In this document: positions 45,289 to 58,645 of the stretch, one piece after another
How the letters are laid out: every line of letters begins with the position of its first letter
Numbering within the stretch: position 1 is the first letter of the stretch
The notes under the pieces: model-generated
Databases searched by the model: none
What the model was told of the DNA's origin: nothing
What the model saw: only the letters and a program-made list of their open reading frames with translations
Assembly (NCBI RefSeq): GCF_048564905.1
Contig: NC_133023.1
Coordinates: forward strand, 68,606,453-68,670,452
Length of the DNA stretch: 64,000 bases
Direction: 5' to 3'
Source: Vicugna pacos
Taxonomy: Eukaryota > Chordata > Mammalia > Artiodactyla > Camelidae
Position numbers and translations under genes: made by a program

Positions 45289-46690
45289 GATTCAATCTCC
45301 TTACTCATTATTGCTCTATTCAGATTTTCTGTTTCTTGATAATTCAGTCTTAGTAGGCTGTATGTTTCAAAGAATTTATTCACCCCTTCTAGGTTGTCAA
45401 TTTGTTGACATCTGTTTATAGTAGTTTCCTTTTATTCTTTTTTGATATGAGTTGTAATGTTTCTTCTTTCATTTATGACTTTGTGTCCTTTTTTTTTTAG
45501 TTAGTCTTGTTAACACTGTCAATTTTTTTATCTTTTCAAAAAAGCTAACACTTAGAAGTTTTAATTTGTTTTTATTGTTCTTCTGCTCTCTATTTTATTT
45601 TTGCTATGTTGTTCTTTTTTAAAAATTATCCTATCTGCTAACTTTAGGCTTAAAATGTCCTTTTTCTAGTTCCTTGAGGTATTAGGTTGTTTAATTCAGA
45701 TAATTTCTTTCACGGTTTGAAAAGAAGTTTCTCTTTTCATATCTTCTTTGACTTATCGGTTGTTGAGGACTATGACCTTTAATTTGCACAAAGTTGTAAA
45801 TTTTCCAGCTTCCTTCCTGTTATTGTTTGCTAGTTTCATATCATTATTGTTAGAAAAATTACTTAATATGATTTCAGTCTTTTTCAATTTGCTAAAACTT
45901 GTTTTGCGATCTGTAATATGATAGCTCCTGGAGAATGCTGCTGTGTGTACTTAAGAAGAATGTGTATTCTGTTACTGTTGAATGGAAAGTTGTGTATATG
46001 CCCGTTAGGCACAATTGGCCTAAAGTATGTTTGAAGCCCAACATTTTCTTATTGATTTTCTATCTGGATTATCTATCCACTCTTTAAAGTAAGGTATTGA
46101 AGTCCCCTATTTTTATTATATGGTTGTCATTGTCTCCTTTTGGATCTGTTAGTATTTGTTTAACATATTTATCTGCTCTGATGTTAGGTGCACATATACT
46201 TATGATTCTTATATCCTTTTGATGAAATGGCCACTTCATTATTACATAATAACTGTTTTGTCTTCTATTACAGCTTTTCAGAAAAAAAGTGTATTTTTTC
46301 CCATACTTATATGTGATACAGCTATCCCTACTCCCTTTTGGTTTCACTTGCATGGAATGCCTTTTTCTATCCCTTCATTTTTAGCCTTTTTGTGTCCTTA
46401 GCTGAAGTGAATCTCTTGTAGGCAACATATAGTTTTGCCTTGTTTATTTTTCAATCCATCCCATTAGTCTATGTATTTTTGTTCCTAGCTGTCCCTGGAC
46501 ATCTCTGCTAAGCCATCTCACTAGCAATCCTGTGTGGTTATTCTCCGTTCTTGTTGTTGCACTACATAGCTGCAGGTCCTTAAATGGACTCTTGAGCCCT
46601 CCCAATTTTCTGTCAGTGATAACTAATTTTTGGTTTTGTGGGAGGACAAAAACTGGTGTCTCCTGCTCTGACATCTTGCTGATTTCACTC
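45274..46690 (-). mobile_element. L1M, ORF2 endonuclease to pre-RT (target of the young L1)
   Basis: Antisense L1M. The minus strand at 46084-46353 encodes the endonuclease end (SICAPNIRADKYVKQILTD and IIKIGDFNTLL, compare IVGDFNTPL in L1 ORF2). 45290-45400 encodes MNKFFETYSLLRLNYQETEN, the segment before the RT. The RT and 3' end that should follow to the left of 42047 are missing. The 5' side ends near 46690. Confidence 0.75.
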
Positions 46691-47770
46691 TCTAACTTTT
46701 AAAAACTAAGCAGGGCAGACTAGTGAGATTGTGTTATAATCTCTACCTATGTGCCTTTTAATATCTGTAATTCTGTAAGTGATGATGTATTTCTTTAGAC
46801 TTACTATTTTGACAGGGGAATAAGAGGCATATCCAGGTGCTTCTACCTGGCCTGTCTTAAAATATGTCTTCACTTCATGTGCCATAGAATTAATATGAGG
46901 TTTTTGTAATTTATAAATTAAAAAATTTTCTAATTATACATTGTGTTTCTGGGGGAAACCACAATAGTATGTGGCTATAATCACATTGAAGCATTTGCTT
47001 CAACCAAGACTCTAGCTACTAACTTCCATGTGTTCCCATCCTGACCTCTGCTACACAGGGAAGTTTTAGGTCTTTAAAAAGTAAGTCTTGCTTTTGTGAT
47101 GACACACAGCCTTCACCAAAGATAGAGCCAAAGTCAAACTCTTGGAATAATAGAATGGTTAGAGTTGAAATTTAGACCCTGGGGAAGGGTTGGAAAAAGA
47201 ACAATTCTGGAGGCTAAGGCTGATGGAGCAATGTGGGGAGAGAACTAAAATGTCAATTTTCTTTTTCCCTGAGTAAAATACCATGTACAGTGTGATGAAG
47301 TATCTATGCTCTATAGTCCCTATAAAAATATCCACTGAGAAGTTTACAATTTTTACTGATGTTTGCATAGTGAATTTTTTAGGAGTATGTAGACATAGTT
47401 GATATTCAGTAATAGTTCTACATTATATGCTTTTTACAATAATTGTATATTTAAATGTAATGCATAGTAGAGGTAAGGATGTTATAATCATATATAATAA
47501 TAATGACTTTTTGCATTGTATTATTATCAACATTTTGAAATGAAAAATAGAGATGAAAACAGAACCAAGTTCAACTTAAAGAGCCAGAGCTGGAAAAATT
47601 CAAGCAAAAAATAAAGTGATATTGTACTATAACCCAAAGTGTAAAATGAATATGCATGAATACATACTGATATAAATAAAATAATATATTAATAAATAGG
47701 GGAAATGTACAAATCTCCTGTTTAGAAGAATTACAAATAATTTATGTAGAGGAAATGGAATAGAATTTCC
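46691..47770. other. Unassigned, 1.1 kb
   Basis: Nothing recognised. The open frame 47159-47368 on the minus strand has no domain. Confidence 0.45.
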
Positions 47771-47774
47771 TGGT

Positions 47775-47965
47775 TTACATGTATCAAAGTTTAACTATGC
47801 ACCTATTGAAGGACATTTGGGCTATTTCTAGGTTTTGACTATTATGAAGGTGCTATGAACATACGTGTGAATATAAGTTTCCATTTCTTTGGGATGAAAA
47901 CCAAGGAGTGTATTTTATGGGTCACGCAGAAATTGCATAGTTAGTTTTATAAGAAACTGAAACAT
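47775..47965 (-). repeat. L1M ORF2 C-terminal fragment
   Basis: CACCTATTGAAGGACATTTG, GGTTTTGACTATTATGAAGG, AACATACGTGTGAATATAAG follow the reversed end of ORF2 and start of the 3' UTR in old L1s. Confidence 0.65.
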
Positions 47966-49680
47966 TTTATTTTTAATTATATGTATTACTTTAGAATAAA
48001 AAAACCTTTAAAAAGGCAAAGAAGACTCAACAATTATTTTGAAATGTCAAAATTCCATGTTTTCATAGCTCTGAGGTAACAGCATTCTTATATTCTCTTG
48101 AAAAATTTTGCAAGAACAGAAAACATAAAGTAGAAGATTAGTGAAGTTGAAGTACAGTTTTGACATTTACTCCATTTCCTCTTCTGGCAATTAACCCATT
48201 TCTCTGCTTCCCCCAATTTATAACACAGCTCTTCAAAAACATCTATTGTTAGTGTCTTCACTTCATATGTTCCAAGTATATTTTGAATCCAATCCATTTA
48301 TAATTTCATCTTAACCACTTCACTACATTTGCTCTATTTTAGGTCATGAACTTTGCATTGCTAAATCCACTGGTCAATCATTTGAGCTTCATCTTTCTTG
48401 CCTTTAGTTTAATTCTTCAGGATGGACTTTAAATCATCACACAGTGAAAAAATGATTATTAATGCCTTTCATATGAACAACTGACAACCACAGATTAAAA
48501 AATAATAATAATTACAAAACCTTATGAAATTCAGTCAACCACTAGGAAAATGCAGATGTGTAGATGTAAAAAAAACAGTTTACACAGCTTGGTAGACTGA
48601 AGAATGGCATATATTTTGCCCTAGATTCAAATATACATTTACGTAGTTTGTCCCTGAAGTTAGAGTTTACTTTCTACATGGCCTGATGGTCTGTGTTGTA
48701 TAAGCTGAAAACTTCTTATTCTTTCTGCAGAATTTTTCTTTACTTAAAAAATGAGCTCAAGAGTGTCACAAGCAGGTTTTCCTTAGTGCCCTTCTAAAAG
48801 TGAATGGTGTTACCTAAGCTTTTGATTAAATTCATGCTGTGTTCCTTCTCCCTTCCCACTCCCACCCCTTCCTGACAAGTGACAGTACCTTTAGAATTGA
48901 GTCAGTTTGCTGAATTGCCTGATGTGAGAAAGCAGAGGATTATTTACCCCATGAGCACACATTCAATACATGGAAAATGGAAAGTGTTGTTAGGACAAAT
49001 TGATACCTTTGTGAAGTAAACTTAACATTTAAAAACAGCAAATTGGCAATTTTCTAAGGGCCATGAACCAAGAAAACATTGAAATACAGCTTAATAAGTG
49101 CTTCAAGTTGTTACAAAAATTTTTCAAAAAAGATTATGTATCAAAATTGAAACAATTAAAATGAACCAAAATGTTCACCTCTACTTATGTGAATATCAGG
49201 AATAAAAGGACTATTGACATCATAAGCACAATAAACTATCTAACTTCTATTTGTTTTGAAATTCTTATAAGAACTCCATATTTTAAACATAAATGTCAGT
49301 TATTGCTATTGTCATTATAATGACCACCTGAAAAATAGTGAACATTTTCTTGTGTACTATAACGTTACAAAAATAAATTCAGAGAAATGCTATTTGATAA
49401 TGTGCTTGGCTTTATAGCATAATTTATTTTGTTTTACTTTATATAATACAGACAATTGTCAACTAGTCTATGGTGATAGTGGAAATACATTAACAGAAAA
49501 CTTAAAAGTGATTTAAAAACATCCTTTATTATATGCTATTATTGAAGAATATTATCTTTCTTCATTATCAAACTTTTTGAAGTAACAGGATTTAGTTTAA
49601 CCTCATCCATTTCCCTAGACAAACAGCACTTTGGGTCAATAATAAGTATCAGATAGGAGAATCAACATTTTAGGGTTTAC
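47966..49680. other. Unassigned, 1.7 kb
   Basis: AT-rich. The minus-strand open frame at 48088-48297 has no recognisable domain. Confidence 0.45.
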
Positions 49681-49684
49681 TACT

Positions 49685-49855
49685 TTTTTTTTTCAGAATT
49701 GTGACTTCAAAAGGGACCTTGGATAGCATCTACTGATGGTATACTTTTATGGGTGAAAAAACTGAGTCCTAACAGATTAAATGTTGTATCCCAAATCACA
49801 CATCTAAGTAGTATTAAGAACTCAGGTCTCCTAGCTCCTGTTTGAATATTTTCTT
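49685..49855 (-). repeat. MIR-like SINE
   Basis: AAAGGGACCTTGGATAGCAT, GGTGAAAAAACTGAGTCCTA, CCAAATCACACATCTAAGTA, AAGAACTCAGGTCTCCTAGC, in the order of a reversed MIR-class element. Confidence 0.6.
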
Positions 49856-49924
49856 TGTTTCAACCTCATGTCTTCTAAAAGGAGTTAAAATATTTTTGGA
49901 CAACAATTCTGATTGTCTTAATTA

Positions 49925-51765
49925 TGTTGTCCAAAATCAATTAAAAAGTACTTTATTTTGTAGAGCAGTTTTCGGTTCACAGAAAATTGAGAAGGTAAAG
50001 AGATTTTCCATATAACCCTTGCTCCAACATATGCACAGATTCACCCACTGTCACATCCTGCATAAGAGCAATACATTTGTTGCAATCAATGAATATACAT
50101 TGACACAACATTGTTATACAAAATCTCAAAGTTATCATTATCACCCAAAGTTTACATAGAGTGGTGTACACTCTATGCATTTTGACAAACTCATAAAGAA
50201 TTGTATCCAACATTATAGTATCATACAGAGTGGTTTCACTGCCCTAAAAATCCTCCATGATACAACTATTAATCCTTCTCCCTCCACAACCTCTGGACTG
50301 TCGAACCTTTTACCATCTCCATAGTTTTGCCTTTTCCACAGTGTCATATAGCTGGAGTCGTATGTAGCCTTTTCAGATTGGATTTTTTTCACTGAGTAAT
50401 ATGCATTTAAAGTTTCCTCCATGTATTTTCATATCTTGATAAATCATTGTTTTTTAGTACTGAATACTATCCCTTTGTGTGGATATAAGCCAGGTTATAT
50501 ATACACCTACAGAAAGGAAATCTAAGTTACTTCCAAATTTTGCTAATTATTAATAAAACTGTTGTAAACATCCATATGCAGGCTTTTTGTGGGGACACAA
50601 GTTTGCAAATCATTTGGGTAAATACCGAGATGTGTGATTGCTGGATAATATGTTAAGAGTTTATTTAGTTTTGTAAGAAACTTCTAAACTGTCTTAGAAA
50701 GTGGCTATAACATTCTGCATTCCTACCAGAAGTGAATGAGCGTTCCTTTTGCTCCACATCCTTGCTAGTATTTGGTGTTTTCAGTGTTGTGAATTTTGGC
50801 TATTCTAATAAGTATGTAGTAATATTTCATTGTTGTTTCAATTTGCTTTTCCCTAATGACAAATGAGGATGAGCATTTTTTTCATATGCTTATTTGCCAT
50901 CTGTATATCTTCCTTGATGAAGTGTCCACTCAGGTCATTTGCCCTTTTTTAACTGAGGTTTTTCTTTTCCTTATTGTTGAGTTTTAAAGGAAGGCTCTTT
51001 GCATATTTTGTATAACAATCCTTTATCAGAAATGTCTTTTACAAATATTTTCAAATATTTTCCCCCAGTCTGGTTTGTCTTCTCATTCTCTTGTCAGTGT
51101 CCTTTACAGAGCAGAAGTTTGCTGTTGTTATTGCTATTGTCATTTAAATGAAGTACAGCTTATCAGTTCTTTTTTCTTTGGACTGTGCCTTTGGTAGTGC
51201 ATCCAGAAAGCTATTGCCATAGGCAAAATCATCTAGATTTTCTCCTGTTAGTGTCTATGAATTTTATAGTTTTGCATTTGAAATCTAGTCCTGTGATCCA
51301 TTTTGAGTTAATTTTTATGAGAGGTGTAAGGTCCGTGTCTGATTCATTTTTTTCATGTGGACGTTTTAGGGGAGTGCTAATGTAAGTGATACTGTGTTTT
51401 TAACTTCAGATTCTATTTATTCACTGCTGGCATACAGGAAAGTGATTAACTTTTGTGTTAACATTGTATCCTGCAAATATTTTAACTGCTATTTTGTTCC
51501 AGGATTTTTTTTTTGTCAGTTCTTTTGGACTTTTTACATAGATATTCATAATATCTCAATAAGAAATAAGTTATTTTCTTTCTTTCCAATTAGTATACTT
51601 ATATTTTATTTTCTTGTCTTAGGACCGCATTACCTAGGACTTCTAATATGATGGTGAAAAGCAGTGATGATGGGAGACATCCTTCCATTTTTGCTGATTT
51701 TAGTGGGAAAGATTTGAGACTCTCACTATTATGCATGATGTTCATTATAGATCTTTTGTATGTAT
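49925..51765 (-). mobile_element. L1M (L1MD/L1ME-like), 3' UTR to ORF2
   Basis: Antisense old L1. 49925-50300 is the 3' UTR (TAGAGCAGTTTTCGGTTCAC, CCACTGTCACATCCTGCATA). 50390-51130 is the ORF2 C-terminus (GTTCCTTTTGCTCCACATCC, TCCTTTATCAGAAATGTCTT). 51290-51760 is further ORF2 (CCATTTTGAGTTAATTTTTA, AGTGATGATGGGAGACATCC). It ends where the next L1 begins. Confidence 0.75.
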
Positions 51766-53850
51766 TTTTCCAGTTTTATTGAGATATAATTGGCATGCAG
51801 TACTATATAAGTTTAAGGTATACAAAATAATTATTAGTTTTGCATACATCATGAAATGATTACCACAATAGGATTAGTGAACATCCATCATCTCACATAG
51901 AAACAACATTAAAGAAGTAGAAAACAAAATTTTGTTGTGATCTCAGGATTTACTCTCTTAACAGCTTTCATATATAAGATACAGAAGTGTTAATTATCTT
52001 GACCATTTTGCACATTATATCCCCTACTTATTTATCTTATAGTGGAAGTTTGTACCTTTTAACTATCTTCATCTAATTTCACTCCTGCCAAACCCCACCA
52101 CTCATAGCCACAAATCTGATTGCTTTTTCTATGAGTTTGTTTGTTTTTGAAGAATAATTGACCTATAACACTATGTTATTTCGTAGTACACAAAATAGTG
52201 ATTCAAATTTTCTATACATTTTAAGATGATCATCATGATAAGTCTATTTGTCACCTGTCACCATACAAAGATATAATTATTGACCATATTCCCCACACTG
52301 TATATTTCATACCTGTGACTCATTTATTTTGTAATCGAGAATTTGCACCTCTTAATCTCCCTTATCTACTTCTCTCCTCCTCTCATGTTCATGTTTCTGG
52401 CAACCAGACAATTTCTCTCCGTATCAATTACCTTGTTTCTGCTTGGTGATGTTTGTTCATTTATTTTGTTTTTAATGGTTCCACATATAAAGTGAAATCA
52501 TAAAGTAATTCTTTGTTTGACTTATTTCACTTAGCATAATACTCTCTAGGTCCATCCATGTTATTGCAAAAGGCAAAATCGCTTTCTTCTTTGTAGTTGA
52601 GTAAAATTCCACTTTACACACACACACACACACACACACACCAAGTCTCCCTTATCCACTTCTTTATTCATTTGTTTACTAATGAGCAGTTAGGTTGCTT
52701 CCATACTTTGGCTATTGTGAAAAATGTTGCAATGGACATAGGGGTGCAGATATATTTTCTAATTAGTGTTTTCATTTTTAAATAAATATGGGGAATTGAT
52801 TAACTTTATAGTAGGTCTATCTTTAATTTTTTGAGGAATCTTCATACCATTTTTCACAGTAGCTGCACCAATTTACATTTATATTTACATTCCCATGAAC
52901 AGTGCATGAGGGTTCCCTTTACTCCACATCCTTGCCAACACTTGTTATTTGTTGTGTTTTTGATAATAGCCATTTGATAGATGTGAAGTGACATCTATCT
53001 CACAGTGGTTTTGATTTGCATTTCCCTGATGATTAGTGATGTTGAACATCTTTTCACGTACCAATTAGCCATCTGGTACGTCTTTGGAAAAGTGTGTATT
53101 CAAGTCCTCTGCCCATTAAAAAAAATGATGTTAAGTTGTATGTCTTTTTTGTATATTTTGGATATTAACACCTTATCAGATAAGTCATTTGCAAATATAT
53201 TCTCCTACTCCGTAGGCAATCTTTTCATTTTGTTGACAGTTTACTTCACTGTGCAAAAGCTTTTTAGTTGGATGTAGCCCCATTTGCTTATGTTTGCTTT
53301 TGTTTCCCTTGCCTGAGGAGACATACCCATAAAATTATTGCTGAGACTTATGTCAAAGAGTGCACGGCTTATGTTTTGTTCTAAAAGTTTTCGTTTGTTT
53401 GTTTTAGGTCTTATATTTAAGTTTTTAATCCATTTTGAGTTTATTTTTGTATATGGTGGGGGTAATTAGTCCAGTTTGATACTTTTGCATGTAGCTGTCT
53501 AGTTTGCAACACCATTTGTTGAAGAGGTTGTCTTTTCCCCATTGTATATTCATGCCTTCTTTGTCATAGATTAATTGCCCATAACAGTGTGGATTTATCT
53601 AGGGACTCTATTCAGTTACATTGATCTATGAGTCTATTTTCATGCCAATACCATACTGTTTAGATTACTGTAGCTTTGTAGAATAGTTTGAAATGAGGGC
53701 ACAGGATACCTCCTATTATATTCTTTTATAATATTGTTTTGGATATTCAGATTACTTTATGTTTCCATATAAATTTTAGAATTATTTGCTTTCCTTCTGT
53801 GAAAAATGCCATTGGAATTTTAATAAGAATTTCATTAAAAATGGGAAATA
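51766..53850 (-). mobile_element. L1 (L1MA/B-like), 3' half of a 5'-inverted copy
   Basis: Antisense L1 3' half. The 3' end is at 51766 (TTTTTCCAGTTTTATTGAGA), with 3' UTR to about 52400, then ORF2 C-terminus (AGGGTTCCCTTTACTCCACA at about 52909-52928, AAGCTTTTTAGTTGGATGTA at about 53259-53278) and upstream ORF2 (AGTTTGCAACACCATTTGTT, TTACTGTAGCTTTGTAGAAT) to about 53850. There the orientation flips. Confidence 0.75.
52612..52641. repeat. (CA)n microsatellite
   Basis: About 13 CA units, at the variable dinucleotide position of the L1 3' region. Confidence 0.9.
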
Positions 53851-55245
53851 CTTTTTTTAAAAATCAGAGCTGAAGAATAAAGTAATTGAAATGAAAAATA
53901 CACTAGAAAAAGTGAACAGCAAATTAGATAATGCAGCAGAATGGATCAGCAATCTGGAGGACACGGTAATGGAAATCATCCAATCAGAAAAGCAAAAAAG
54001 AAAAAAAGAAAAAAAATGAGAATATTTTAAGAAACCTCTAGGACAACATCAAATGTGCTAACAACCACATTATAGGGGTCATGCATGGGGAAGGGAGAAA
54101 TATGACAGAAAAAAACTATTGAATAAATAATGAATGAAAACCTCCCTAAACTGGTAACATTTAGGTCCAGGAATCACAGAAAGTCCCCAACAAATTCAAC
54201 CAAAACAGGTTCACAGCTAGACACATTATAATTAAAATAGCAAAAATTAAAGAGGAAAAGAAAATCTTAGAAGCATCAAGAGAAAAAAACTAGTTATGTA
54301 CAGGGGAACTCCCATATAAGTCTCAGCTGAATTTTTAGAAGAAATTCTGTAGGCCAGAAGGCAGTGGCATAATACATTCAAAGGGATGAAAGGGGGAAAA
54401 AAAAAAAAACAACTACAACAAAGAACACTCTACCTATCAGGGCTATCATTCAGATATGAAGGATAGAAAAAGATTTTTACAGACAAGCAAAAGTTAAAAG
54501 ACTCCAGTGCTGCTAAACTGGCTTTACAAAAAATGTTAAAGAAACTTCTCTAATTAAGATAAAAAGACCACAACTAAAAATATGAAAATGATGAAAAAAT
54601 CTCATTGGTAACGGTAAACCTACAGTAAAGTTAGTTGGTCAGCTACTTATAAAGTGAAAGTTAGTAAAAATGAAAGAAAGCATAAAGATCAGACCAAAAA
54701 TAAATAAAGACAAAAAACACTGGGAAAGGATAAATAAAACCAAGAGCTGATTTTTTGTAAAGATAAAATTAATAAACCGTTAGCCAGACTCATCAAGAAA
54801 GAGTCCAAATAAATAAGGTCAGAAATTAAAAAGAAGTTACAATCTACACCACAGAAATATAAAGGATCCTAAAAAATTACTATGAACAATTATACACCAA
54901 TAAAATGGACAACTTAAAATTAATGGATACATTTCTAGAAGTGTACAATTTTTCAAGACTAAATGAGGAAGAAATAGTGAACCAGAAACAATTGATAACC
55001 AGTAATGAAACTGAATCAGTAATTAAAAAACAAACTCACAAAAAACAGAAGTCCAGGAATAGACAGCTTCACAAATGAATTCTACCAAACATTTAAAGCA
55101 GAGTTACACCCATCCTTCTCAAACTTGTCCAAAAATTTGAAATGGAAAGAACACTTCTGAACTCATTCTATGAGACCAGCATCACCTTGATACCAAAACC
55201 AGACAAAGACACACATAGAAAGAAAACCACAGGTCAATATCACTG
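53851..55245 (+). mobile_element. L1, inverted 5' part: ORF1 plus pre-RT ORF2
   Basis: Sense-orientation L1 directly abutting the antisense 3' half. 53865-54550 is ORF1: ELKNKVIEMKNTLEKVNSKL-like coiled coil, then RNA-binding domain and a C-terminal QKMLKKLL. 54550-54680 is inter-ORF spacer. From about 54685 it is pre-RT ORF2 (INKTKS, NKPLARLIKK-like, TNKMDNLK, then RT start TPILLKLVQKFE-like and TLIPKPDKDT) to about 55245. The ORF2 endonuclease is missing, and the RT core between here and 53850 is also absent. Confidence 0.75.
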
Positions 55246-56660
55246 ATGACCATTAAGGTCAATCACTGGAGAAATTAGATTTTTAAAAATAATTTAGCTT
55301 CAAAATTACTGTATTATGAATAAGCACTACGTGTCATTTCCTTGAGTGTATCCGTGTGGAGAATAATGTAAGCATACATTTTAATTTTTTAATTTTGTGA
55401 TTTTTTTTCCATGAAAAGACTACATAGTCTGATCTTACTAACTTTTTATTACTATTTTAATCATCAATAGGCTAGTATTACTCCTACATAATGTTTAATA
55501 TTACGAAAAATAGAAATTATTATTTCATCATGTCAAGTAATTTTTCTCACGAACTTTTAAAATCAACAATAATGTTGCAGGGTGTGTTGCAATAATATAA
55601 AATTGACTAATTAATGTCTTATCATTGGATATTTACATAAACCTTCAGTAAGAATAACAAAACACTGATTAGTAAGCATAGTATTAAGTTTATGTATTTT
55701 GCTTTTATTTCTATGTAATCTGTGCAGATGCCAGATAATTGAGAAAGAGAGAAATAAATTTTCCATTCTTAGAAAAAACTCAGCTTTATTATAATTCTTT
55801 TGCTTTCATCCATGCATGTGTTATATCTTATTGCTACTTTGATTAAAAAACTAAGTACTGCCTATCAGGCATCTATTATCTTATCTTTATCACGTGATCA
55901 AATTCTTTGAGAATTCTTTTAGTTTTGCTCTTCCACGATTTTATACAAAATTCAGACAAAGTAAAATAAATTTTATAGAATATATTTTATAATTAAAACT
56001 ATTTTGAAAAAAATATTTTGAGATTTCTCATAAAGCTCATTGAAAATCACAAGTATGTATTACTTTGTCTTATTAAAAAAGGAGACTAAAAATAATAAGA
56101 AATTGTTGGCATTTTCTTGTTTCTTAATCAGCTCAATACTATTATGAGAACTACATAGCAAAAATTATAGTATTCAAAGAAATTTATATAGTTAAATGCT
56201 ATTAACATAAATATTTCAGATATTGTATATTTTATTGGAAGGCCTTGGAGATCAGTCAATGGCCTCATTGCCAATAATATGGTATTAACCTCAGAAGAAA
56301 CGTTGATTAAACCAGTATGAAATACTTATGCAGAGTGCCAAATAAAGAGTTCAACTATCCTCCATTCTGATTCTGTTGATCACCGTAATGAATTAATTAC
56401 AGCTATTTTGGTTCATTATCAGGTAGTATTTGGTTTCTTCTATGTATGCCTGAAGACTTCATTGTTTATATAGTTAGAATTTCTGTCTTTGAGAAAGGAC
56501 AGCCTGAGAGCTTCACAAAAATAACTCACAAATGCACTGAACTATTAACCCTTGAAAGAATAGACTCTTAATGCAGGCCTCTGAAATGACATCACTTAGA
56601 CTACCTTCAGTGTATTTCATTGGAACATAAGATACCTAGAAATAATGTCAGTTCAGAAGC
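55246..56660. other. Unassigned, 1.4 kb
   Basis: Strongly AT-rich; no recognisable element or gene. Confidence 0.45.
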
Positions 56661-56664
56661 ATGT

Positions 56665-58645
56665 ATCTTCTCTTTTTTTTTAATCTCTATTTTATTTATT
56701 CCTCACTGATTTTTATTATGTCATTCATTTTGCTTATTTTAAATTTTCTACTTTTTCTGAATCATTTAGATGGAAGGTTAGGTTGTTTATTTGAGATTTT
56801 TCTTATCTGTTGAGGTAATCCTGTATTGCTATAAATTTCCCTCTTAGAACTACTCTTGCTGTATGCCATAGATTTTGGAAAGTTGTGTTTCCATTTTCCA
56901 TTGTCTTGAGGTATTTTCTGATTTCCACTTTGATTTCTTCATTGACCATTTAAAAAAAATCTCCATATGCTTGTTCTTTTCCCATTATTCTTTCTGTAAC
57001 TGATTTCTAGTTTCATATCTTTGTGGTTGGAAAAAAAATGCTTGATATGATTTCTATCCTCTTAAATTTGGTGACACTTGATTTGTGCCCTAGCCCATGG
57101 TCTACCTAGGAAAATGTTCCACACGTACTTTAAAAGAATGTGTATTCTGCTATTTTTCGAATGGAATGTCCTTTAGATATCTATTAAGTACAGCTGTCAT
57201 TTAAGATCAGTTACCTTATGGATTTTCTGTGTGGATAATCTGTCAGTTGATGTAAGTGGGATGTTAGAGTCTCCTACTATTTTGTCTCATATAAGTATTA
57301 CTACCCCTACTCTCTTGCCATTTCCATTTGCATGAAGAATATTTTTCCATGTTCCCACTTACAGTCTGTATGTGTCTACAACTTTAATGTGAGTCACTTG
57401 TAAGCAGCATATAGATGGGTCTCCTTTTTAATCTAATCAGCCACTTTATGTTTTTTGATTGGAATATTTAGTCCATTGCCACTTGGACTATTTATTGATA
57501 AGTATGTACTTATTGATATTTTATTACTTATTTCTGGTTGCTTTGCAGTTCTAATATGCTTATTTCTTCTTTTTGTTTCTACCATTGTGGTCTGATGATT
57601 TCCATTAGTGTATGGTTGTGCTCATTTCTCTAATTTTTGTTTCTCTGTTGTAGGTTTTTGATTTGTGGTTACTACTGGGGTCATATATGTTGACCTGTAA
57701 CTGTATCTACTTGTTTTAAAATGGTATTCATTTAAAAAAAATGGTATTCATTTAAGTTCAACATTCTGTAAGATCTACATTTTTTTTACTCCTATCCTTT
57801 ATGGATTTTTTTAAATCATTTTTTACATCTTCATGTTCATCTCTTCACTGTTTATTGTCGTTATAGTTACTTGTACAATTTTTTGTTTTTTAATATTTGT
57901 ACAAGCTTACTTAAGTTGTTGATCTCAGCCTTTAATATATATTTGCCTTTATTAGTGGAAGTTTTTCCTTTCCTATAGATCTTTGTTTCTTGTTATCACC
58001 TTTTATGCCATTTAGATAAGATCCTTTAACATTTCTTTTGCAGTAAGTTTAGTATTTGTGAACTCTTAGTTTTTGCTTGCCTGAGAAGTTCTTTATCTCT
58101 CCTTCAATTCTAAAAGATAATCTGCTGAGTAGAGCATCCTGGGTTGCAGGTTTTTCCCTTTTAGCACTTTGAACCTATTATGCCATTCCCTTCCTGCCTG
58201 CACCATTTCTTCAGAAAAATAAGCTCATAGTCTTATGGGTGTTCCCTTGTATATTAGTCTCTGTTTCTCTCTTGCTGCTTTTAGAATTTTCCCTTTATCT
58301 TTTACCTTTGCCATTTTAATTGTTATATATGTTGGTTTGGATCTTTTGGGGACCCTCTGTGCTCCTGAAGGCAAATATCTGTTTCCTTCTTCAGGTTTGT
58401 GAGGTTTTCAGCCATAATTTCATCTAGTACAATTTTGACTGCCTTTTCTTCCTCTTACCCTTCTGCAACTCCTATAATACAAGTGTTGGTATTCATGATA
58501 TTCCAGAGATCTCATAAACTGTTCTCATTTTATTACTTTTCTTTTTGCTATTCTGATTGGGTGATTTCCATTATTCTCTCTTTCTGATCACTTACACATT
58601 CTTCTGTTACCATCTTGTCTGCTATTGATTCCTTTTAGTGGGTTT
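56665..58645 (-). mobile_element. L1M, ORF1 to ORF2 endonuclease/pre-RT
   Basis: Antisense L1M without its 3' part. 56665-57560 is reversed ORF2 (AATCCTGTATTGCTATAAAT, TGTGTATTCTGCTATTTTTC, TGATATTTTATTACTTAT). 58040-58640 is reversed ORF1 (AGAAGTTCTTTATCTCTCCT, GGGTGTTCCCTTGTATATTA, TTTGTGAGGTTTTCAGCCAT). The missing 3' end means it was not left by a single ordinary 5'-truncated insertion. Confidence 0.7.
57722..57757. repeat. Short tandem duplication
   Basis: TGGTATTCATTTAA occurs twice (57722-57735 and 57742-57755), separated by a short A run. Confidence 0.8.

Noticed and set aside
56665-58645. Part of the same inverted L1 as 51.8-55.2 kb
   Set aside because: It is separated by 1.4 kb of non-L1 sequence and covers ORF1 and endonuclease again, so it overlaps rather than complements the other copy.
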